Positions 8,226 to 15,646 of a stretch of DNA of 21,641 bases are shown here, piece after piece (positions within the stretch are counted from its first letter, which is position 1; every line of letters begins with the position of its first letter). This DNA is from CAZKMQ01 sp964554065 (GTDB taxonomy: Bacteria > Patescibacteriota > Patescibacteriia > Magasanikbacterales > JBBTQS01). Below the pieces are notes generated by a model. The model ran no database searches, was not told the origin of the DNA, and worked only from the letters and a program-made list of their open reading frames with translations. The stretch lies in assembly GCA_964554065.1 (NCBI GenBank), contig CAZKMQ010000007.1, positions 1-21,641 of the forward strand. Reading direction: 5' to 3'. Made by a program: the position numbers and the translations under genes.

Positions 8226-9479
8226 TTATTCTTGCTCAACCTTCTTAGTATCACCAACCTGCATTTGTGTTGGGTCAAAAACCTCTTCCTCGTCTTCTTC
8301 AACAACTGTAGACTCAGCATCTTTTACAGGCACATCTTCAACCACTTCAACAGTCTCCACTTCCATAGTATTAAGAATTCCCTCATTCACCTTTGTAGCT
8401 TCTTGTTCAAAAACCTCTGCCTCCTCACGAACCTCACGCGTAAGCTCAAGACTGTCTTGCAACTTTTGCGCAGCAGCCAAGGCGTCATCTTCAAGTAATT
8501 CTTTAGCCTCTTCTAAAGCCTCTTGAACAGCTTCAGTCTTGCGCACTACTTCTTCAGCACCAGATGAAACCTTTGTTACCTCAGCAACCATTGTTCCTAG
8601 TGCTGGCATTTCCTCAATCATATCTACCACATCTTCAGCACCTTCTTTAGAAGCCATGGCAGCATCACCAATGCGTCGAATCTTCTTATCAATCGCTTCA
8701 ACAACATCTTCTTTGTTCAAACCTTCAGCGCCTTGTGTTAGTGCTTCAATATATACTTCAACAGTCTTAGTATCTGTGGCTGATGCAGCTTCAGCAGCCT
8801 CAGCCACACTTTGCTTTACTTCATCAGACACATCAGATCGACCAGCAAGCTTATTTTCTGTATCTTGCAATGTCTCTGCAAACGCATCAGACTCAGCATC
8901 AACTACTTTAGCTAGAGCTACAGCCTCAGTTGGATCTGTAGTCTTAAGCTCATCTAATGATTCTTGTACTTTTGCAATTTCATTTTTAAAACGCTGCACA
9001 GCTTTATCCACATTCTTATCCTCACCATCGCTATGCACAATATTCTTTACTTCCTCAAGTCGTCGTCCAGCATATTCAGTACGCAATTGCGCCTCTGCAG
9101 TATCGCCTTGTGTTACACCAACTACAGCAACTGTAGTCTTTTCAATACCAAGCTTCACAGGGTACAACGTATCTCCTGGCACACTGTTAATAGAAGCAAA
9201 TGCTCCTGTAATCCAACTTCCAGTTGCTAGACCAAACACCATGAACACCACTACAAATGGTCGCACTACTGCATATACTGCTTTATTCGGTACAAAAATA
9301 GACATCAACTCCCATACATGTTGCATAGAAAATCGTGATGTCTTCGCAGAAGTGTGCTCTTTTGCCACCTCAGTTAACAATCGTGATCGCATTTCATGCA
9401 CAAAGCTCGCCCGTGGGTTGATATTCCCACGTACGTCTTGTAGCATGTGTAAATTTTTCTTGAGTTGTTTGCGATTCAT
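8226..9479 (-). CDS. DUF5667 membrane protein, probable anti-sigma factor
   Basis: A 417-residue protein. Residues 1-65 are cytoplasmic and helical with basic N-terminus, residues about 68-93 form one membrane helix (VVRPFVVVFMVFGLATG), and SINSVPGDTLYPVKLGIEK at 97-114 is the hallmark start of DUF5667. The rest (115-370) is long charged Ala/Glu/Lys-rich helix, likely coiled coil outside the membrane, ending in an acidic tail (VEEDEEEVFDP). Its start is 5 bases after the stop of the ECF sigma gene, so both form one operon. Family knowledge: DUF5667 proteins have one membrane pass and often accompany sigma factors. The inferred role is to hold the sigma factor at the membrane and release it on a surface signal sensed by the outer helices. 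No classical zinc-binding anti-sigma His/Cys motif is visible. Confidence 0.75.
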   Translation of the reverse strand: MNRKQLKKNLHMLQDVRGNINPRASFVHEMRSRLLTEVAKEHTSAKTSRFSMQHVWELMSIFVPNKAVYAVVRPFVVVFMVFGLATGSWITGAFASINSVPGDTLYPVKLGIEKTTVAVVGVTQGDTAEAQLRTEYAGRRLEEVKNIVHSDGEDKNVDKAVQRFKNEIAKVQESLDELKTTDPTEAVALAKVVDAESDAFAETLQDTENKLAGRSDVSDEVKQSVAEAAEAASATDTKTVEVYIEALTQGAEGLNKEDVVEAIDKKIRRIGDAAMASKEGAEDVVDMIEEMPALGTMVAEVTKVSSGAEEVVRKTEAVQEALEEAKELLEDDALAAAQKLQDSLELTREVREEAEVFEQEATKVNEGILNTMEVETVEVVEDVPVKDAESTVVEEDEEEVFDPTQMQVGDTKKVEQE

Positions 9480-9484
9480 AACGA

Positions 9485-10042
9485 TTAAACGTCCAATAGC
9501 GTACGAAGTGATTTCATAGCGCGATGGATAGTGACACGAACATGGGTTTTATTTTTATCCACAATGTCCGCGATCTCACCTGTGCTTAAGCCTTCCACAT
9601 ATCGGAAGAGCAATACTTCTCGATACTCTTCTTTTAGCTTTCCAATTGCCTCAAGCACAATGGTGTGATCATGTTTTGTTTGAATTTGTTTTAGTAATTC
9701 TCCTTTATCTGAAAGAAGGTTTTCAGCGTCTTCCTTGCTATCTATACTCCACACTCGCGAAGCAGTTGCGCGCTTCCTATATAAGTCAATCACCAGGTTG
9801 CGCGAAATGCGGTAAATCACCGCTTTGAAACTCCGAATGTCGGTGTGCTCAGTCAGGTAGTGCCATGCTTTTAAAAATGCATCAGATGTCAGATCTTCAG
9901 CATCTTCATGACTACTTACCTTAAAATAAATAAATCGGTAAATTGCCGTTACATACTTATCATAAAGTTCAGCGTATGCTTGCGGGTCTTTACGCGACTG
10001 GATTCGATAGAGAAGATAATTTTCACGAATTTTTTCCTTCAT
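9485..10042 (-). CDS. ECF-type sigma-70 family RNA polymerase sigma factor
   Basis: A 185-residue protein of standard ECF size. Region 2 spans about residues 22-91: YDKYVTAIYRFIYFKV, the DAEDLTSDAFLKAW core-binding stretch, then FKAVIYRISRNLVIDLYRK for -10 recognition. Region 4 spans about 125-183 with the helix-turn-helix GLSTGEIADIVDKNKTHV and RAMKSLRTLL. Regions 1.1 and 3 are absent as expected. It directs RNA polymerase to a specific promoter set, probably under control of the membrane-anchored DUF5667 protein encoded 5 bases downstream. The ATG at 10042 lies 5 bases after an ECF-like promoter, suggesting autoregulation from a leaderless or nearly leaderless mRNA. The regulon is unknown; surface genes around it are the obvious guess. 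Confidence 0.93.
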   Translation of the reverse strand: MKEKIRENYLLYRIQSRKDPQAYAELYDKYVTAIYRFIYFKVSSHEDAEDLTSDAFLKAWHYLTEHTDIRSFKAVIYRISRNLVIDLYRKRATASRVWSIDSKEDAENLLSDKGELLKQIQTKHDHTIVLEAIGKLKEEYREVLLFRYVEGLSTGEIADIVDKNKTHVRVTIHRAMKSLRTLLDV

Positions 10043-10047
10043 CTAAG

Positions 10048-10075
10048 TAGACGTATTAATAGAGAAAACGTTACA
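10048..10075 (-). promoter_or_regulatory. Possible ECF-type autoregulatory promoter
   Basis: The minus strand has TGTAAC (10075-10070), 16 bases, then CGTCTA (10053-10048), resembling ECF promoters such as those of Bacillus sigma-X and sigma-W (TGTAAC or TGAAAC with a CGTC/CGTA-type -10). No good TTGACA/TATAAT pair fits here. The predicted start falls at or next to the sigma gene ATG at 10042. Confidence 0.45.
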
Positions 10076-10092
10076 GTTTGGGTAAAATAGGC

Positions 10093-10151
10093 GGGGTTTT
10101 ATAGCATAGACCATCTGTATTAATAGTCTATCTGTATCACCACAAAACCCC
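10093..10151. repeat. Nested inverted repeat with embedded direct repeats in divergent region
   Basis: GGGGTTTT (10093-10100) is the exact inverse of AAAACCCC (10144-10151). Between them ATAGAC (10106-10111) is inverse to GTCTAT (10126-10131), and a 14-base direct repeat, TAGACCATCTGTAT (10107-10120) and TAGTCTATCTGTAT (10124-10137), recurs with two mismatches at 17-base spacing. It lies upstream of the sigma gene and could be a protein-binding array or a folded RNA. Confidence 0.5.
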
Positions 10152-10177
10152 TTTTGTATACGCTATAGTATACAAAA
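10152..10177. promoter_or_regulatory. Perfect operator-like palindrome, copy 1
   Basis: Arms TTTTGTATAC (10152-10161) and GTATACAAAA (10168-10177) are exact inverses around a six-base centre GCTATA. Copy 2 (10240-10268) shares TTGTATA, CTA, GTA and ACAAAATGA at the same spacing. Likely bound by a dimeric regulator; the small HTH protein next door is a candidate (inference). Confidence 0.55.
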
Positions 10178-10182
10178 TGAGC

Positions 10183-10210
10183 AAAAAAGTCAAGGCTTGA
10201 GAGCCTTGAC
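10183..10210 (-). terminator. Minus-strand rho-independent terminator in the divergent region
   Basis: Nine-bp perfect stem GTCAAGGCT (10189-10197) with AGCCTTGAC (10202-10210), loop TGAG, and on the minus strand directly followed by six T (10188-10183). No minus-strand gene ends just before it; the nearest is the glycosyltransferase ending at 12233. It could stop antisense transcription before the sigma gene, or end a small antisense RNA. Confidence 0.65.
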
Positions 10211-10235
10211 AAGCACCCACAACCCATGGTTTACT
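10206..10235 (+). promoter_or_regulatory. Possible promoter of the HTH gene
   Basis: Perfect -35 TTGACA (10206-10211) with TTTACT (10230-10235) as a 4/6 match to TATAAT at an 18-base spacer. The -35 overlaps one arm of the terminator stem at 10202-10210. Transcription would begin near 10242, within operator copy 2 and about 20 bases before the ATG at 10263. Confidence 0.4.
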
Positions 10236-10239
10236 GATA

Positions 10240-10268
10240 TTGTATAGACTAGCGTAGACAAAATGACT
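10240..10268. promoter_or_regulatory. Operator-like repeat, copy 2, over the HTH gene start
   Basis: TTGTATA (10240-10246) and ACAAAATGA (10258-10266) match copy 1 at 22 of 29 aligned positions, 86 bases (about eight helical turns) away. The right half contains the ATG at 10263, so bound protein would block transcription start or initiation of the HTH gene. Symmetry is weaker than in copy 1. Confidence 0.45.
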
Positions 10269-10574
10269 GAAAACCCCCAAAAACAAGTGGTCAGAGTGTC
10301 AGTTTCAGAAGCTGCACGGCTTTTTGGTGTTTCAGCACAATCAGTCCGCCGAGCACTTAAAGCCGAGGAAATCAATTATATCGTAGTTGCCGGCAGATAC
10401 AAGATCAGTTTTGAATCCATGGTCAAATGGAGCCAACAAAAGACCCATCGACAGAATCAGCTCAACAATACTGGCATTGGCCAGTACGTAAGCAAATGGA
10501 AAATCAAGAACAAATTATACAGTCCGAGCAAGAAACTCATCCAAAAAAAGGACAGACCAAAGGACGAGAAATAG
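10263..10574 (+). CDS. Small MerR/excisionase-like helix-turn-helix DNA-binding protein
   Basis: A 103-residue protein. Residues about 12-57 form a winged-helix fold of the MerR/excisionase type: VSVSEAARLFGVSAQSVRRALKAEE, then a YIVVAGRYKISFESMVKW wing and helix. The rest is a basic tail including NNTGIGQYVSKWKIKNKLYSP, which I judge to be real coding sequence, so the overlapping frame at 10427-10663 is a shadow. The start overlaps operator copy 2, so autoregulation is likely. It lies 18 bases before the surface-protein gene, and the pair appears co-located by design, although the second gene has its own -10 box. With no recombinase nearby, a transcription or replication-linked regulator is likelier than an excisionase. 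Target genes are unknown. Confidence 0.75.
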   Translation: MTENPQKQVVRVSVSEAARLFGVSAQSVRRALKAEEINYIVVAGRYKISFESMVKWSQQKTHRQNQLNNTGIGQYVSKWKIKNKLYSPSKKLIQKKDRPKDEK

Positions 10575-10583
10575 TGGTATACT
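10575..10583 (+). promoter_or_regulatory. Extended -10 promoter for the surface-protein gene
   Basis: TGGTATACT: TG at 10575-10576 and TATACT at 10578-10583, immediately after the TAG stop of the HTH gene. The -35 region is weak. The predicted start is about 2-3 bases before ATG 10593, giving a nearly leaderless mRNA. Confidence 0.45.
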
Positions 10584-10592
10584 ACACTCGCT

Positions 10593-12263
10593 ATGCTAAA
10601 GAAACTGTACCACAGAAAATATCACGGCTGGTATCGCTATGCGAAACAGCTTTTTGTTTTTGATATAGCATTGCTTGCTACTATTGTAGCATTAGTTGGT
10701 GTTGGTGCATTTTTATATTTCTATGGAATCCCTGTGACAAGCAAAGTAGGTTTGGTAATTAGCCCTCCTACGAACTTCAGCGACTTTCATAATGGCACTG
10801 AATTCCCTCTCACCATTCATTGGCAAAATCGCTCTGACGTAATTTTACAAGATGTAACCTTAGCACTTATCTTGCCTGACGGGTATGTAACTGATGATCC
10901 AACATCTTTGCCGCTTCCAGACCTTGTCCCCGGTGCAGAAGGCCACACCATAGTAGACGGGACACTATATGCATCTGTTACAGATTCCACCAAGTTTCTG
11001 GCCACAATTTCATATAAGCAAGAATCCCGATCAGTTCGTGAGAACAAAACCACACTACATCAACAGGATGCTTTTGACGGAAAGACTGCATATGACATGA
11101 CTATTGAACCATTCAATCCTGTGCTTTTTATAGGTAAAACCACGCCAATAACTATCTCTACATGCAAAACAGCAATAACTACCAGAACATTAAATGGAAA
11201 ACCACGCTTAGTACCACAACTGAACAATGTAATTACTTTTAGCAGCAGCACATCCTTTTACAACGAAGATACTGGATGTGATGACCATATTTACGATTTT
11301 ACACCAACAATTGACTACAGCACCGGACATAATATCTCCTTTGATTGGGACATTGATTTTGCAGGCAAAGGAAGCGTAACAATTGGGCAACTGCCAGCTG
11401 AAATAGAAATAGTTAATGCAGAACCAACAACAACTATAGCTGCCGGACACAAAACACTTGAGCTTGGCACTAGCCAGCCATATACACTGGATATAACCAA
11501 TCATGCAAATTGGCCAATTGATGACGTACGTATAATCATGGACTTAGAAACACAACCGATTTGGACTATTCTTGGCGTTGGTAGTGGAATATACGACAAG
11601 TTCAGCTATCCAGAACTCACCAGAATTGAATCAGGAGAAACCATTACCATAGATTTCAACCGGCGAACAAAATCAAACCCAACAATCACCTCAGCACCAA
11701 TCACACTCGGCGGTGACATAATGTTTACGTACAAAGACGAACATCAACTTTTCTACGATCTAACTCCACTTGAACTCACCCTTCCAGCCCAACCACAGAT
11801 TAGTGCTCAAGCTCGGTATTTTTCTCCATATGGTGATCAACTGGGGCGCGGTCCTTTGCCACCAGAAGTTGGTGAACAAACCAAATACTGGGTTTTTATT
11901 AATGCCGGCACAAAGCATAGCACAACAAAAAACGCCACACTCACAGTGGAGGCAGCGCCTTTTGTCACATTTACCGGAAAACAGAGCGTTACTACCGGTC
12001 AGGTAGAACAGACTGATAACCGCAAACGGATTTGGAATCTGAATGATATCGCCTTAGGCGAATCACCAGGGTTTTTTGTAGAAGTAGGGTACACGCCGTC
12101 AGAATCGCATGTGGATAAGCACGTCAATTTGATCCAATCAATTACACTTTCTGGTTTTGACGGAGATACTGAAGTCTCCACAACTCATCTGCCAATCAGC
12201 TCATCACTTGTAGGCGATGAATTTGCCCAGGATTACGCAACTGAAGTGCGTGCGGCACCATAA
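10593..12263 (+). CDS. Single-pass membrane-anchored surface protein with repeated beta-sandwich modules
   Basis: A 556-residue protein. Residues 1-21 are basic and aromatic (KLYHRKYHGWYRYAK) and cytoplasmic; 22-46 form one membrane helix (FDIALLATIVALVGVGAFLYFYG). The remaining 510 residues lie outside the cell as about four beta-rich modules with the CARDB/DUF11-like pattern, near residues 55-150, 165-275, 285-390 and 400-545; examples are FPLTIHWQNRSDVILQDVTL, YTLDITNHANWPIDDVRI and TKYWVFINAGTKHSTTKNAT. Two internal Cys (TCKTA, TGCDD) could form a disulphide. No catalytic motif is seen; a structural or adhesive surface role is inferred. It follows the HTH gene closely and overlaps the convergent glycosyltransferase gene by 31 bases, so transcripts from the two strands must collide. 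I have no specific family name. Confidence 0.75.
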   Translation: MLKKLYHRKYHGWYRYAKQLFVFDIALLATIVALVGVGAFLYFYGIPVTSKVGLVISPPTNFSDFHNGTEFPLTIHWQNRSDVILQDVTLALILPDGYVTDDPTSLPLPDLVPGAEGHTIVDGTLYASVTDSTKFLATISYKQESRSVRENKTTLHQQDAFDGKTAYDMTIEPFNPVLFIGKTTPITISTCKTAITTRTLNGKPRLVPQLNNVITFSSSTSFYNEDTGCDDHIYDFTPTIDYSTGHNISFDWDIDFAGKGSVTIGQLPAEIEIVNAEPTTTIAAGHKTLELGTSQPYTLDITNHANWPIDDVRIIMDLETQPIWTILGVGSGIYDKFSYPELTRIESGETITIDFNRRTKSNPTITSAPITLGGDIMFTYKDEHQLFYDLTPLELTLPAQPQISAQARYFSPYGDQLGRGPLPPEVGEQTKYWVFINAGTKHSTTKNATLTVEAAPFVTFTGKQSVTTGQVEQTDNRKRIWNLNDIALGESPGFFVEVGYTPSESHVDKHVNLIQSITLSGFDGDTEVSTTHLPISSSLVGDEFAQDYATEVRAAP

Positions 12264-13429
12264 CCAGGCGCCACAAGATCTTCATATACTGCCTCAAGCT
12301 GTGCAGTAACACGGTCCCAGTTGTAGCTTTGCTCAATCGTAGCAACGGCTTTTTTGGATTCACGCTTAATATACGCTGGATCAGCAGCAAGACGAATCAT
12401 TGCTTTTTTCAACTCAACAAGATCACCGGTTGGGAACAGCAAATGCTCATCCTTAATCACCTCTTTATGTGGCTCAATATCACTAACAAGCACAGCATTA
12501 CCATGCCCCATTAACTCAAGCACACTCATTGGCAAACCTTCTGAGTGCGATGCATGCACGGCAAACAAGCCATTGCGCATCAGTGCAGCCAAGGTCATAT
12601 TCTTCTGATATCCAGTAAACACAATATCATTGTCATTTTGTGCCATAGTATAAAGCATCTCAAGATACGGCGCAGTAAAGCTCCCATCACCAACAATCGC
12701 AAGCTTAATCCCAGCAAGCGCCTCAGGATTCTCCTTGCGCGCCATTTTGTACGCTGCAATAATCTCATGCACACCTTTGTGCTGTACAAGACGCGTTACC
12801 ACAGCAATATATTTATTTGACTCAAGTGAAAACTCTTCAAGCAAAGCAGAATCAACTTCAGAATCCGCAACATCAGCAACAGTTGCGCCATTTGGCAAGT
12901 ACTGCGCTTTTACATCAAACTCATCCTGAATATACTGTGCAATCATAAATGAACTGGCCAGCACAACATGTGAGAACTTAGTAGCAGCACGCTCACCCAT
13001 ACGCAATGCAAAACGCGCAAAGCGACCCCATTTTGCATGGGTTCGGTCAATAGACTGGAAGCTCACCACTACTTTTGCGCGAGGCGCAAACACACGCGGA
13101 ATCCATGCCAAAAGCGCTGGACCAACTCCGTGATAGTGAATCACATCATATCCAGAGAATATCGCATGCACAGAACTTACAAATGTATGCACAATCGCAT
13201 CCAAACGCTTAGTGTGAATCGTTGGCAGCAACTTGATGTGCATACCTTTGTATGTAGATTTTGTAATTTTCGTGTACCACGGACGACTGTAAACAGTCAC
13301 AAAATGACCACGCTCAGCTAGGCGAGACCCCATTTCATCAACAGATCGCTCAACACCACCAAAAATAGCCGGTACACCTTTGGCTCCGATCATTGCAATC
13401 TTTAATTTGTGGTTTTTAGTATTTTTCAT
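12233..13429 (-). CDS. GT4-family glycosyltransferase (convergent gene)
   Basis: A 398-residue GT-B enzyme. It starts MKNTKNHKLKIAMIGAKGVPAIFGGVE, the N-terminal Rossmann strand and the GG(V)E loop typical of GT4. The acceptor half has VIHYHGVGPALL; the donor half has YIAVVTRLVQHKGVHEII and SEGLPMSVLE, the EX7E motif at E297 and E305. It should transfer a sugar from a nucleotide donor to a lipid-linked glycan at the cytoplasmic membrane; sugar and acceptor cannot be read from the sequence. The GAKGVPAIFGGVE start resembles bacterial rhamnosyl/GT4 enzymes, but I do not assign a substrate. The frame extends to 13447, but that stretch is its own -10 region, so ATG 13429 is chosen. The 3' end overlaps the surface-protein gene by 31 bases in convergent orientation. 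Confidence 0.9.
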   Translation of the reverse strand: MKNTKNHKLKIAMIGAKGVPAIFGGVERSVDEMGSRLAERGHFVTVYSRPWYTKITKSTYKGMHIKLLPTIHTKRLDAIVHTFVSSVHAIFSGYDVIHYHGVGPALLAWIPRVFAPRAKVVVSFQSIDRTHAKWGRFARFALRMGERAATKFSHVVLASSFMIAQYIQDEFDVKAQYLPNGATVADVADSEVDSALLEEFSLESNKYIAVVTRLVQHKGVHEIIAAYKMARKENPEALAGIKLAIVGDGSFTAPYLEMLYTMAQNDNDIVFTGYQKNMTLAALMRNGLFAVHASHSEGLPMSVLELMGHGNAVLVSDIEPHKEVIKDEHLLFPTGDLVELKKAMIRLAADPAYIKRESKKAVATIEQSYNWDRVTAQLEAVYEDLVAPGYGAARTSVA

Positions 13430-13437
13430 AACGATAT

Positions 13438-13466
13438 AATATAGCATATTTTAGCGAAAAAGTCAA
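13438..13466 (-). promoter_or_regulatory. Strong sigma-70 promoter with extended -10 for the GT gene
   Basis: Minus strand TTGACT (13466-13461), exact 17-base spacer, TATATT (13443-13438) preceded by TGC. Predicted start lies within a few bases of ATG 13429. This fixes the start codon, because translation from 13447 would begin upstream of the transcript. Confidence 0.75.
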
Positions 13467-13491
13467 CCCCTAAAAAAGGTTATTTTACAAC

Positions 13492-13516
13492 AAAAAAATA
13501 GCTAAATTTAGCTATT
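13492..13516 (-). terminator. Terminator of the glycan operon
   Basis: A perfect 20-base palindrome (13497-13516: AATAGCTA, AATT centre, TAGCTATT) followed on the minus strand by seven T (13498-13492). It lies 40 bases after the stop of the GHL15-like gene and just before the promoter of the next glycosyltransferase. Confidence 0.8.
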
Positions 13517-13555
13517 GAAGAATATTGATTAATGAGTCGATTTTTTACCCAAGAC

Positions 13556-15646
13556 TTACCTCAGAAGACTCGCAGTGAACACATCTGCACTCAGCGCCAT
13601 AATTTCATCAAGACCATCACCATCAAGATCTGCAGCTGCTACACCAATTCCTGAAATATCAGACTGATTGTACGCATAGAATGGATCACCAACAAGCTCA
13701 CCTGATTGATTAAACACCTTTACCAAAGGACCAACTCCAGGCCCAGGTCCAGTTACAATTTCAACTATTCCATCACCATTTATGTCTGCTGAAGCTACTC
13801 GCACCCCACCACGCGATGATTTGTCATACGGAAAAAACCCAGGATCAAGCAGTCTGCCATCAGCAGAATATATTTGCACATGAGGACCACCACCAACACC
13901 TGCACCAACAATGATTTCATTTAATCCATTCCCATTGGTATCCCCCACAGCCACATTCACCCCACCGCGGAACTTCGGATGAAAAGCAAAGAAGCCACCG
14001 CTTAATAAGCGCCCATGACCAGAGAAAACCCTAATATGTGGACCGCCACCATTGCGCGTGCCTGTAATTATCTCTTTTTCGCCTGTTCCAGTCACATTTC
14101 CGATCGAAAGTGTGACGCCGCCATTATATGTTGGTGAATACGGCGCAAATGATGTGCGAAGTGCTCCACCTTGTTCATAAACGTATACAAAAGTATTATC
14201 ACTTACAATCAACTCCTGTGAACCATCACCTTCTAAATCGCCAAATACAACTTGATTTCCTCCTTTCACATTTGGATCGTAGGCAAAGAAGCCGTTGCGC
14301 TCAACCACACCGTCTTTATTAAAAACTCTCGCAAACGCACCATTATCAAAAGATGCACCTAAGAACTTCTCAATCCTACGCAAAAGCACACGACCATCCT
14401 TTGCCGGAACAGTAATAGACTGGGTAATCCGACCGTTATTAGCTTTTTTGTCCTGAACACCATGAATCTGCTCAAACTCACCATCAAGATCCACGCGCTT
14501 TGATGCTGGCCCAGAATTCACTAGAACAGTTCCATGTACAAAATCTCGACGCCACACACCCTCAGCGTCAATCGGATTACTAAAAGACGCATCCACGCGA
14601 TATGGCTCACCCTTTGACGCGCCCAAATACGCTTCATATTCGTCATACCACCAAGTACTTTCGTGCCTCTGATCACCATCATCAAAAGAATAGAATCCAT
14701 CACCCATCAAGCTACTTGTCAATCCATATCGCATAGTTTGGTAATCCTCAGGATTCTTCACATTGTTTGTGTTGGCATTAACAATCGATGCATGTGGTTG
14801 TGTGCCATTTTCTTCAAACTCACGGTAAAGGCCAAGCATATTCTTCCATCCCCATTTCGGAAAATTCTCGTACATAACACCATTGAGCTCTGGAAATCCT
14901 GAATCACCATTTCCAACAATCACTATTTTGCCTTTTGCACGCGCACGCGTCTTAGTAAACAACTGTTTCATACCTTGCTCCCATGCTGCATCCACCACGC
15001 CAACTGCATCAGTACCACCATTATGATCTATATCTACATCTTTGCCGGCAAACTGAGAAATCTTCTCCCACGCATTATCATAAAAGACTCCATCCCAGTA
15101 CCCTGTGGATAAAATATCATCAGCCACATGCTCCGAAAGAAAATCATAATACCTCTTTCCACCAACCAATGGAGCACGTGTTGATGTATTTACTAAGTCC
15201 ATGCCTGGCCACCAACTCAATCGCTGACCAGAACCATTTTTCAAATACCACTGCTCTTTAATATTTTTCCAGCGCTTATACCGCAAAGGACTAATCACTT
15301 GCAGCGACTCACCGTCCTGACGAATATCTTGACTAGTCACATACGCCAAGATAGTCACGTTTGGATTTAATTGCCGAATACGATCTAATGCCTCAGGAGT
15401 TCGCTCTTGAACCTCAGCATCTAAAACAAGCAAATCCCACTGAGCAAGTTCAGCTGCTGTCTCATTATCAATAGTCCAGGACAAATAATAGTTCGCTCGC
15501 TTTGGAAACACTTCTTTAATTGAAGCTGCTGTATGCACTCCTGATAAATAAAAAAGCAGCCCAACAAAAACAAGTGGCATAACCAAAAATCGGTATACCA
15601 ACCGAAAATATGACTTTCTTGTATCTTTAAGCTGCAACCTTGGCAT
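13556..15646 (-). CDS. Membrane-anchored GHL15-like glycoside hydrolase with FG-GAP propeller
   Basis: A 696-residue protein. Residues 1-16 are basic, 17-40 form a membrane helix. Residues about 48-345 look like a TIM-barrel of the putative GHL15 hydrolase group: ANYYLSWT, WDLLVLDAEVQ, NPNVTILAYVTS, WPGMDLVN, GYWDGVFYDNAWE (Asp185 and Asp190, candidate catalytic or binding residues), IVIVGNGDSG and MYENFPKW. A small beta domain follows (about 350-425). From about 465 on, five FG-GAP/VCBS-type blades repeat GGVxxxxGDxNGxGxxEIIxG and PHVQIY, with calcium-loop-like DTNGNG, DINGDG and DLDGDG. Expected activity is cleavage or remodelling of a polysaccharide outside the cell; substrate unknown. It ends a four-gene glycan operon and overlaps the upstream glycosyltransferase by 20 bases, so it may trim the glycan this operon makes. 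Confidence 0.8.
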   Translation of the reverse strand: MPRLQLKDTRKSYFRLVYRFLVMPLVFVGLLFYLSGVHTAASIKEVFPKRANYYLSWTIDNETAAELAQWDLLVLDAEVQERTPEALDRIRQLNPNVTILAYVTSQDIRQDGESLQVISPLRYKRWKNIKEQWYLKNGSGQRLSWWPGMDLVNTSTRAPLVGGKRYYDFLSEHVADDILSTGYWDGVFYDNAWEKISQFAGKDVDIDHNGGTDAVGVVDAAWEQGMKQLFTKTRARAKGKIVIVGNGDSGFPELNGVMYENFPKWGWKNMLGLYREFEENGTQPHASIVNANTNNVKNPEDYQTMRYGLTSSLMGDGFYSFDDGDQRHESTWWYDEYEAYLGASKGEPYRVDASFSNPIDAEGVWRRDFVHGTVLVNSGPASKRVDLDGEFEQIHGVQDKKANNGRITQSITVPAKDGRVLLRRIEKFLGASFDNGAFARVFNKDGVVERNGFFAYDPNVKGGNQVVFGDLEGDGSQELIVSDNTFVYVYEQGGALRTSFAPYSPTYNGGVTLSIGNVTGTGEKEIITGTRNGGGPHIRVFSGHGRLLSGGFFAFHPKFRGGVNVAVGDTNGNGLNEIIVGAGVGGGPHVQIYSADGRLLDPGFFPYDKSSRGGVRVASADINGDGIVEIVTGPGPGVGPLVKVFNQSGELVGDPFYAYNQSDISGIGVAAADLDGDGLDEIMALSADVFTASLLR

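Noticed and set aside
8539..9519. 326-codon plus-strand frame opposite the DUF5667 gene
   Set aside because: Ser/Thr/Ala-rich low-complexity reverse complement of a Glu/Ala/Lys-rich coiled coil; the minus-strand protein has clear family features.
10178..10200. Seven-codon ORF ATGAGC...TGA after operator copy 1
   Set aside because: No ribosome site, runs into the terminator stem, and is too short to support; the ATG is simply part of the duplicated operator motif.
10263..10574. The HTH protein as a phage or element excisionase
   Set aside because: No integrase, transposase, attachment site or terminal repeats are visible in the window; a chromosomal regulator is simpler.
10427..10663. Overlapping frame in the HTH gene as evidence of a frameshift
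   Set aside because: The original frame continues with a basic tail containing GIGQYVSKWKIKNKLYSP and stops just before the next promoter, so no frameshift is needed.
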